A stretch of DNA of 64,000 nt. Origin: Williamsia sp. 1138. GTDB lineage: Bacteria > Actinomycetota > Actinomycetes > Mycobacteriales > Mycobacteriaceae. Where the stretch lies: positions 64,084-128,083 of the forward strand of contig NZ_MJEJ02000043.1 of NCBI RefSeq assembly GCF_002095435.2, read 5' to 3'. Below the pieces are notes generated by a model. It was not told the origin of the DNA and did not search any database. It saw only the letters and a list, made by a program, of their open reading frames with translations. Position numbers and translations under genes: made by a program. Shown one piece after another: positions 56,906 to 64,000 of this stretch (position 1 is the stretch's first letter; each line of letters begins with the position of its first letter).

Positions 56906-58390
56906 GTGAGTCGAGGAATGGCATTCATGCCGCGTCGACGTGGCGTTCGGTTGTCCTCCGCTGTTGCTCTGCTCGCCGCCCTTGCGGTGGCCGGCGCGCA
57001 ACTCTCGGCGGGTATGGCAGTCGCCGAACCTCCGAGCAGTGCTGACAAGATCGCCACACTGATCAATCAGATCGCCGATACCAACCAGAACATGGCCAAT
57101 CTCGACGGCGACGTGGCCGTGAAGCGCGAGGCCGTCAACCGCGCCCTCGTCGATCTCCAGAACGCCAGGGAATCGGAGCGGCTCGCCGCTGTCGCCGTCC
57201 GGGGCGCTCAGGAGTCGCTCAAGCTGGCGACCGGCGCGATTGCGCTTGCCGAGAAAGATTTCGACGCGTTCATCCGCAGTCTGTACACGCAGGGCAACAG
57301 CCAGGACTCGATGGGAAGCTATCTCTCGGGTGAGCCCGGGGCGGTACTGGACCGGGCTTCGGTCATCGATCAGCTCAGCAAAGATCAGCAGGCGACCATC
57401 ACCCGTCTGCAGCAGGCCCGCAATGAGGAGGCCAACCGCGCCTCGACCACGCAGGCCACACAGCAGCAGGCCGCCTTCGCAACCGCGACCGCGGAAACGC
57501 GGCAGGCCGACGCGCAGACGGCCATAGCCGAGGCGACAGCGGCAGTCAAAGCGGAGCAGTCCCGCCGGGCGATGCTCGAAAAGGACCGCGCCGCCGCGCA
57601 AGAGGAGCTGAACAAGCTGCGTGGCCAGCCGGCCCCCGCGCCAGCCCCCGAAGCGGGTGGTCAGGTACCGATACTGCCGGAACAACAAGCTGCCATCGAA
57701 CAGCAGGCGCACGAAGACGCGCTGCGCGCCGCCGGTGACGCGGCCGGAAAGCTCGCACTGAACACCGCGCAGCAGACTCTCGCAGCCATCGTCGGTTCAC
57801 TGACTGCGCCGCATACCGACATCGACGGCAACACACCTCCGCCGACCACGACACCGACCGATCCGGCCACGCCGTCCGGCCCGACCGTTCCCGCCGAGCC
57901 GTTCGACCCCACCCTGCCCACCGAGCCCACCACGCCGGCGCCGGGGACCGTCGATCCAGGGCTCTCCGGGTCGGCTGCGGTGGAGGTCGTGGTCAATCGC
58001 GCACTCTCTCAACTCGGGGTCACCTATTCGTGGGGCGGTGGCGACGCCAACGGCCCGACGCTGGGTATCAGGGACGGCGGCGTCGCGGACTCGTACGGTG
58101 ACTACAACAAGGTCGGTTTCGACTGCTCCGGCCTGATGATCTACGCCTTCGCCGGTATCGGTGTCTCGCTGCCGCACTACACCGGATATCAGTACACGTC
58201 CGGACCGCAGGTTCCGCTGTCCCAGATGCAGCGCGGCGACATGATCTTCTACGGCCCGAACGCCAGCGAGCACGTTGCGCTGTACCTCGGTGACAACACG
58301 ATGGTGGAGGCACCGCAGTCCGGCGACGTCGTCAAGATCTCCCCGTTGCGTACCAGCGGTGCGATGCCGTACGTGGTTCGACTGACCTGA
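56906..58390 (+). CDS. ripA: Peptidoglycan DL-endopeptidase RipA
   Basis: 494 aa, secreted. Signal peptide (about residues 1-40, SAVALLAALAVAGAQLSAGM ending AVAEP), long alpha-helical coiled coil (about 45-240), Pro/Thr linker (about 300-355), and NlpC/P60 domain. The catalytic set is C407 (FDCSGLMIYAF), H456 (SEHVALYLG) and E468 (MVEAP), with the same 49- and 12-residue spacing as M. tuberculosis RipA. Needed for septum cleavage. GTG start. Only one Rip gene is here, where M. tuberculosis has ripA and ripB. Confidence 0.95.
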   Translation: MSRGMAFMPRRRGVRLSSAVALLAALAVAGAQLSAGMAVAEPPSSADKIATLINQIADTNQNMANLDGDVAVKREAVNRALVDLQNARESERLAAVAVRGAQESLKLATGAIALAEKDFDAFIRSLYTQGNSQDSMGSYLSGEPGAVLDRASVIDQLSKDQQATITRLQQARNEEANRASTTQATQQQAAFATATAETRQADAQTAIAEATAAVKAEQSRRAMLEKDRAAAQEELNKLRGQPAPAPAPEAGGQVPILPEQQAAIEQQAHEDALRAAGDAAGKLALNTAQQTLAAIVGSLTAPHTDIDGNTPPPTTTPTDPATPSGPTVPAEPFDPTLPTEPTTPAPGTVDPGLSGSAAVEVVVNRALSQLGVTYSWGGGDANGPTLGIRDGGVADSYGDYNKVGFDCSGLMIYAFAGIGVSLPHYTGYQYTSGPQVPLSQMQRGDMIFYGPNASEHVALYLGDNTMVEAPQSGDVVKISPLRTSGAMPYVVRLT

Positions 58391-58524
58391 CGTCGGGCCG
58401 GTACGACGCCGCGGAGATGTCGATCGATCGGCGGTTCACCGACGCGGCCGTCGCCGTCTCCCTCCAGGGGCCAGTACCCTCGGTGCAGTCAGTACAACGA
58501 TCGAACAGACCCCGGAGGGTATCG

Positions 58525-59709
58525 GTGACCTCAGCGACCGACGACAGCAAGGCCTCAGCAGAGGAATTCAAGCTCACCCAGGCCGATGTCGCCTTGCTCG
58601 AGAAGGCAATGTTCGAGGTCAAGCGAGTGATCGTCGGACAGGATCGGCTCGTAGAGCGGATCCTGGTCGGCCTCCTCGCCCGGGGACACATACTCCTGGA
58701 GGGCGTGCCCGGTGTTGCGAAGACCCTCGCGGTGGAGACCTACGCGACCGTGATCGGCGGTAGCTTCTCGCGCGTCCAGTTCACACCGGACCTCGTGCCG
58801 ACAGATCTCATCGGCACCCGGATCTACCGTCAGGGCCAAGAGGCATTCGACACCGAGCTCGGTCCTGTGGTCGCCAACTTCCTGCTCGCGGACGAGATCA
58901 ACCGTGCGCCCGCGAAGGTGCAGTCGGCGCTGCTGGAGGTGATGGCCGAGCGGCAGGTGTCGATCGGCGGTACCACGTATCCGATGCCGGATCCGTTTCT
59001 GGTCATGGCCACGCAGAACCCCATCGAGAACGAGGGCGTCTATCCGCTGCCGGAAGCGCAGCGCGACCGCTTCCTGTTCAAGGTCCTCGTCGACTACCCC
59101 GCGGTCGAAGAGGAGCGGGAGATCGTTTACCGCATGGGCAACAAGCCGCCCAAGGCGTCGCCGATCCTCGACCCGGTGACGATGGTCCGTCTGCAGAACA
59201 CCGCCGCGAACGTCTTCGTACATCACGCACTCGTCGACTACGTCGTCCGCGTGATCAACGCGACACGTCGTCCCGCCGAACTCGGTATGCACGACGTCGC
59301 GGGCTGGCTGTCCTACGGTGCATCGCCGCGTGCGACCCTCGGCATCATCGCGGCCTCGCGCGCGCTCGCCCTGGTCCGCGGCCGTGATTACGTGATCCCG
59401 CAGGACGTGGTGGAGATCATCCCCGACGTCCTGCGCCATCGTCTGGTCCTGAGTTATGACGCGTTGGCAGACGAGGTCGACGCCGACGCCGTCATCACCC
59501 GGGTCCTGCAGACGGTCGGACTGCCGCAGGTCAGCGCACAGCCGTTGCCGACCCCTCCTGCTCCGCAGTCGCAGGGCGGATATCCGCAGCAGCCGAACGG
59601 TTTGACCAAACCTCCTGCGCCGCAGCAGAACCCGGCTCAGCCGCAGGGGTATCAGGCTGCTTCGCAGGCCAATCCGGCGCAGGGCAACCAGTCGCACTAT
59701 GGCGGATAA
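58525..59709 (+). CDS. moxR1: MoxR-family AAA+ ATPase
   Basis: 394 aa. Walker A LLEGVPGVAKTLAVE, Walker B NFLLADEINRAPAKVQSALL, sensor VMATQNPIENEGVYPLPEAQ, and lid domain; a Pro/Gln/Ala-rich tail (about residues 335-394) extends beyond the core. Works with the DUF58 and VWA partners downstream. GTG 58525 follows GGAGGG with 6-bp spacing; the upstream frame is not conserved. Confidence 0.94.
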   Translation: MTSATDDSKASAEEFKLTQADVALLEKAMFEVKRVIVGQDRLVERILVGLLARGHILLEGVPGVAKTLAVETYATVIGGSFSRVQFTPDLVPTDLIGTRIYRQGQEAFDTELGPVVANFLLADEINRAPAKVQSALLEVMAERQVSIGGTTYPMPDPFLVMATQNPIENEGVYPLPEAQRDRFLFKVLVDYPAVEEEREIVYRMGNKPPKASPILDPVTMVRLQNTAANVFVHHALVDYVVRVINATRRPAELGMHDVAGWLSYGASPRATLGIIAASRALALVRGRDYVIPQDVVEIIPDVLRHRLVLSYDALADEVDADAVITRVLQTVGLPQVSAQPLPTPPAPQSQGGYPQQPNGLTKPPAPQQNPAQPQGYQAASQANPAQGNQSHYGG

Positions 59710-60640
59710 CGGCGCACTGCCGTCGTTCGGCGCGGGCACCCTGGAAGACCCCAAGCTGACCGCGGCCCTCAAGACGCTCGAGATCGTGGTGCGGCGCAAG
59801 CTCGACGGTGTCCTGCAGGGTGATCACCTCGGTCTGATCCCCGGCCCCGGCAGCGAACCGGGGGAGGCCCGCGAGTATCAGCCGGGCGACGATGTACGGC
59901 GGATGGACTGGTCGGTGACCGCGCGGACCACGCATCCCCACGTGCGCCAGATGGTCGCCGATCGCGAACTGGAGACCTGGCTGGTCGTCGACATGTCCGC
60001 GAGTCTGGATTTCGGCACGGTCAACACGACCAAACGCGATCTCGCGGTCGCCGCCTGTGCCGCCATCGCGCATCTGACGCTCGGTGGCGGCAACCGGATG
60101 GGCGCCGTGGTCTGTACGGGAGATCAGGTGGTCCGCATACCCGCCCGCAGCGGGCGTGCGCATGCACTCAACACGCTGAAGACGATCGCCACCACCACCC
60201 GCGCCACCGACGGTGTCCGCGGCGATCTCTTCGCAGGGATCGACGCATTGCGCAGGCCGGAGCGTCGCCGCGGTCTTGCGGTCGTGGTCAGCGATTTCCT
60301 GGGTCCGATCGATTGGGACCGACCCTTGCGTGCGGTCGGGGGTCATCACGATGTGCTCGGTGTCGAGGTGCTCGACCCCCGCGACATGGAGTTGCCCGAT
60401 GTCGGCGAGGTCATGCTGCGGGATGCGGAATCGGGCCAGGTTCGGGAGCTGACCATCACCGACAAGGTCCGGGCCGACTTCGCGCGCGCCGCGGAGGCTC
60501 ACCGGATGGAGGTGCAGCGGACCCTGCGTAAGTGCGGCGCTCCGACCCTTGCATTGCGCACGGATCGAGACTGGATTGCCGACGTGGTCCGGTTCATCGC
60601 CCAGCGCCGTCGCGGCATGAATGCGGGGGCCACTCGATGA
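59699..60640 (+). CDS. DUF58 domain protein
   Basis: 313 aa without membrane helices. The DUF58 signature YQPGDDVRRMDWSVTARTTH is followed by a VWA-like core LVVDMSASLDFGT and LAVVVSDFLGPIDW. Overlaps moxR by 11 bp and the VWA gene by 4 bp. The MoxR-DUF58-VWA trio is thought to act in assembly of envelope complexes; Rv1480 is the equivalent. Confidence 0.92.
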   Translation: MADNGALPSFGAGTLEDPKLTAALKTLEIVVRRKLDGVLQGDHLGLIPGPGSEPGEAREYQPGDDVRRMDWSVTARTTHPHVRQMVADRELETWLVVDMSASLDFGTVNTTKRDLAVAACAAIAHLTLGGGNRMGAVVCTGDQVVRIPARSGRAHALNTLKTIATTTRATDGVRGDLFAGIDALRRPERRRGLAVVVSDFLGPIDWDRPLRAVGGHHDVLGVEVLDPRDMELPDVGEVMLRDAESGQVRELTITDKVRADFARAAEAHRMEVQRTLRKCGAPTLALRTDRDWIADVVRFIAQRRRGMNAGATR

Positions 60641-61617
60641 GCTTCTTCGACCTGGCCTCCCCGTGGTGGCTGCTGGTGCTGCTCGGCGTCGCCGGGCTGG
60701 TCGGCGGCTACATATACATGCAGCGTCGGCGCAAGGAGCGGGCGCTCAAGTTCGCCAATCTCGATCTGCTCAACACTGTCGCGCCCCAGACCCGGAATCG
60801 CAGCCAGCACGTTCCGATCGCGCTGATGATCATCGCGTTGATCGTGTTGACGGTGGCGATGGCGGGACCGCAGGCCGATCGCAAGGTGCCGCGCAACAAG
60901 GCAACGGTGATGCTGGTGATCGATGTGTCCCGATCGATGGATGCCACCGATGTGGCGCCCTCGCGCCTCAAAGCCGCGCAGGAAGCCGGCAAGAAGTTCG
61001 CCGATGAGTTGACCGAGGGAATCAACCTCGGGCTGATCTCGTACGCGGGCACCGCGACGACACTGGTCTCGCCCACCCCCGACCGGGCGGCCACCAAGGC
61101 GGCGATCGACAAACTCCAACTCGACGACAAGACCGCCACCGGCGAGGGGATCCTGGCGGCGGTGTCGCAGATCAAGACGCTCAATGCCGTGCTGGGTGGG
61201 GATGCCGGTGCCCCGCCCGCACAGGTAGTACTGCTCTCGGACGGCAAGGAAACGGTTCCCGACGACCCGGACGATCCACGTGGTGCGTTCACGTCCGCCC
61301 GTAAGGCGAAGGAAGAGCAGATCCCGGTCAACACGATCTCTTTCGGAACCCGCGGCGGCACCGTGGACCTGGAGGGCGATCGCATCCCGGTCCCGGTCGA
61401 TGACGACTCCTTGCGCCGGATCGCGCAGTTGTCCGGGGGTAAGTTCTTCACGGCGTCGAGTCTGGACGAACTCAACCAGGTCTACGAGAACCTGCAGAAT
61501 CAGATCGGCTACGAGACCAGGCGGGGGGACGCGTCTCGGCCCTGGTTGATCGCCGGAACCCTGCTGGTGCTGCTCGCCGTCGTCAGTGCCGTGGCCATCA
61601 ACAGGCGCCTGCCCTGA
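60637..61617 (+). CDS. VWA-domain membrane protein (BatA-like)
   Basis: 326 aa. Membrane helices at both ends of the VWA domain: residues about 9-27 and 60-78 before, 303-320 at the C-terminus. MIDAS motif LVIDVSRSMDATDV is intact. ATGA overlap with the DUF58 gene; equivalent of Rv1481. Confidence 0.93.
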   Translation: MSFFDLASPWWLLVLLGVAGLVGGYIYMQRRRKERALKFANLDLLNTVAPQTRNRSQHVPIALMIIALIVLTVAMAGPQADRKVPRNKATVMLVIDVSRSMDATDVAPSRLKAAQEAGKKFADELTEGINLGLISYAGTATTLVSPTPDRAATKAAIDKLQLDDKTATGEGILAAVSQIKTLNAVLGGDAGAPPAQVVLLSDGKETVPDDPDDPRGAFTSARKAKEEQIPVNTISFGTRGGTVDLEGDRIPVPVDDDSLRRIAQLSGGKFFTASSLDELNQVYENLQNQIGYETRRGDASRPWLIAGTLLVLLAVVSAVAINRRLP

Positions 61618-62391
<774 letters not shown>

Positions 62392-62451
62392 CATCGGCGT
62401 TCTCGCCGGCAATGCACGCACAACGATTCGATCGACTGCTAGGAGCAGACA

Positions 62452-63276
62452 TTGAGCGGGATTCTCGACGGTAAGACGGTTCTGGTCACCGGGATCATCA
62501 CCGATTCGTCCATCGCTTTCCACGCCGCCGCCATGGCGCAGGAGCAGGGCGCCCGGGTGATCATCACCGGCTTCGATCGGTTGCGGCTGATCGACCGGAT
62601 CGCCCAGCGGCTGCCCAAGGAGGTGCCACCCGCGCTGGAACTCGACATCACCAACGAGGACCACCTGGGCACTCTCGCCGACCGCCTCAAAGAGGTTGCG
62701 CCCGAAGGCATCGACGGCGTCCTTCATTCCATCGCCTTCGCGCCCCGCACCCTGATGGGCCCCGACGCCAAGCCGTTCCTGGAAGGCCCGGGTCCGGATG
62801 CGGCGCAGTCGTTCCAGGTGTCGGCGTGGAGCTACGCCGCGCTCGCGCGCGCAGTGCTCCCCGCGATGAACGAGGGCGGATCGATAGTCGGTATGGACTT
62901 CGATCCCCGTACCTCCATGCCGTTCTACAACTGGATGGGTGTGGCAAAGGCCGCACTCGAATCCGTCAACCGTTACGTGGCCCGTGAGGTCGGCGCGGCG
63001 AAGGGTATTCGGTCGAACCTCGTTGCGGCAGGGCCGATCAAGACGCTGGCGGCCAAAGCGATCGCGGGGACCGCAACCGGTGACGCGCACAAGCTGAATC
63101 AGCTCAACGAATACTGGGATGGTGCCTCGCCGATCGGCTGGAACGTCGACGATCCCACCGTGGTCGCCAAGTCGATCTGCGCGTTGCTCTCAGACTGGCT
63201 GCCGGGCACCACGGGTTCGATCGTCTACGTCGACGGCGGCGCGAGCCACAACACCTGGTTCCCGGAAGAGTTCTGA
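62452..63276 (+). CDS. inhA: Enoyl-ACP reductase InhA
   Basis: NADH-dependent reductase of FAS-II, the isoniazid target in M. tuberculosis. 274 aa. N-terminal [11 protein letters not shown] with S20 and I21, HSIAFAP with the S94 equivalent at S93, and catalytic FYNWMGVAK with Y159/K166 (158/165 in M. tuberculosis). Start is TTG with AGGAG (62441-62445) 6 bases upstream. Lies between fabG1 and ferrochelatase as in M. tuberculosis. Confidence 0.96.
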   Translation: MSGILDGKTVLVTGIITDSSIAFHAAAMAQEQGARVIITGFDRLRLIDRIAQRLPKEVPPALELDITNEDHLGTLADRLKEVAPEGIDGVLHSIAFAPRTLMGPDAKPFLEGPGPDAAQSFQVSAWSYAALARAVLPAMNEGGSIVGMDFDPRTSMPFYNWMGVAKAALESVNRYVAREVGAAKGIRSNLVAAGPIKTLAAKAIAGTATGDAHKLNQLNEYWDGASPIGWNVDDPTVVAKSICALLSDWLPGTTGSIVYVDGGASHNTWFPEEF

Positions 63277-63281
63277 CCGCC

Positions 63282-64000
63282 GTGACGCCGGTGGTAGGCG
63301 GATTCGATGCCGTCATGGTGTTGTCCTTCGGAGGGCCGGACAAGCCCGCTGACGTCCGTCCATTCCTGGAAAACGTGACGCGTGGGCGCGGGGTGCCGGC
63401 CGAGCGTCTGGACGAGGTGGCCGAGCATTATCACCACTTCGGCGGAGTATCGCCCATCAATGCGCTCAACAAGCAGATGATCGCTTCCGTCGAGGCGGAG
63501 CTCGAACGGACCGGAATCGACTTGCCGGTCTACTTCGGCAACCGGAACTGGCACCCGATGATCGAGGAGACGTTGGAGCAGATCCACGCCGACGGTCACA
63601 GGCGAGTTCTGGTGTTCCCGACCTCGGCGTGGGGTGGTTACTCGGGGTGCAGACAGTACGACGAAGACATCCGCCGTGGGCTGCAAGCCATCGGCGACAA
63701 GGCTGATTCGATGGTGCTGCGCAAACTGCCCCAGTACTGGGAGCATCCGGCGATGACCGCGTCGTGGGCGGATTCGATCAAGGTGGCGCGGGCGGAACTT
63801 CCGCCGCAGCTACGCGACGATGCCCGACTGATCTTCACGGCACACTCGATCCCGGATTCTGCCGACAGGGCCGCCGGACCGCCGGACGAGGGTGGACGGC
63901 TCTACAGCCGTCAGGTGGCGGAAGCGTCCCGTCTGGCCGCGGAGGCGGCCGGCTTCTCGTCCTTCGATCAGGTGTGGCAGTCCCGCTCGGGGCCCGCCCG
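63282..64000 (+). CDS. hemH: Ferrochelatase (coproporphyrin type), 5' part
   Basis: Open from GTG 63282 to the window end; 239 codons visible. Inserts iron into porphyrin; in actinobacteria the substrate is coproporphyrin III. Marks: [20 protein letters not shown] near the start, [33 protein letters not shown] with the first Cys of the [2Fe-2S] set seen in M. tuberculosis, and [10 protein letters not shown] with the catalytic His. Starts 5 bp after inhA. Confidence 0.95.
   Translation, partial: MTPVVGGFDAVMVLSFGGPDKPADVRPFLENVTRGRGVPAERLDEVAEHYHHFGGVSPINALNKQMIASVEAELERTGIDLPVYFGNRNWHPMIEETLEQIHADGHRRVLVFPTSAWGGYSGCRQYDEDIRRGLQAIGDKADSMVLRKLPQYWEHPAMTASWADSIKVARAELPPQLRDDARLIFTAHSIPDSADRAAGPPDEGGRLYSRQVAEASRLAAEAAGFSSFDQVWQSRSGPA

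Noticed and set aside
56797-57045. 82-codon frame overlapping the ripA start
   Set aside because: Most of it lies in the ripA leader and signal-peptide region in another frame; no ribosome binding site and no conserved sequence.

Overview
The window is a high-GC chromosomal segment from a mycolic-acid-producing actinobacterium of the order Mycobacteriales, most likely Gordonia or a close relative such as Williamsia. Supporting evidence: the gene order (fmt, rsmB, rpe, ribD; uvrC, rapZ, yvcK, whiA, gap, pgk, tpiA, secG; pgl, opcA, zwf, tal, tkt, ctaB; qor, ctaA, ABC pair, mptB, sufRBDCSUT; ABC-F, TetR, acn, ripA, moxR, DUF58, VWA, fabG1, inhA, hemH) follows the Mycobacterium tuberculosis Rv1402-Rv1485 backbone, and InhA, RipA and MptB are signatures of this group. 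Genus assignment is inference.

Layout. 1-3764: the 3' end of priA, a 381-bp non-coding interval holding two inverted arrays of 21-bp repeats, then fmt and rsmB. 3913-8821: rpe and ribD, then an FMN riboswitch commanding ribE-ribBA-ribH and a PH-domain membrane protein. 8868-13844: uvrC-rapZ-yvcK-whiA. 14010-20328: gap-pgk-tpiA, a large palindrome, secG, ppc. 20425-28213: an MpaB-type oxygenase convergent to the pentose phosphate operon tkt-tal-zwf-opcA-pgl. 28446-34965: the heme A genes ctaB and ctaA, an Ala/Pro/Gln-rich membrane protein, a quinone reductase, a small conserved protein and an ABC exporter pair. 35044-43925: mptB (lipoglycan mannosyltransferase), the SUF Fe-S assembly operon behind a SufR operator, and a DUF1992 gene.

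43933-49038 is the accessory part: compared with M. tuberculosis (from memory) it is an insertion. It holds an ECF sigma factor overlapped by an Asp23-like gene, a divergent six-gene Asp23/Gls24 envelope-stress operon with a mini J-domain-like protein, a DUF2273-type protein and AmaP, and a stand-alone lycopene cyclase. At least four proteins here appear to carry Asp23-type folds; this is the most promising little-described system in the window. 49076-64000 returns to the conserved backbone: ABC-F protein, acyl-CoA synthetase, acnR-acn with a recognisable AcnR operator, cell-wall genes ripA/moxR/DUF58/VWA, the FAS-II pair fabG1-inhA, and the start of ferrochelatase running off the end.

Regulatory structure is unusually readable: FMN riboswitch, SufR and AcnR operators, several candidate leaderless promoters, and a pair of intergenic palindromes sharing a conserved core. 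No rRNA, tRNA, CRISPR array, insertion sequence or prophage was seen.
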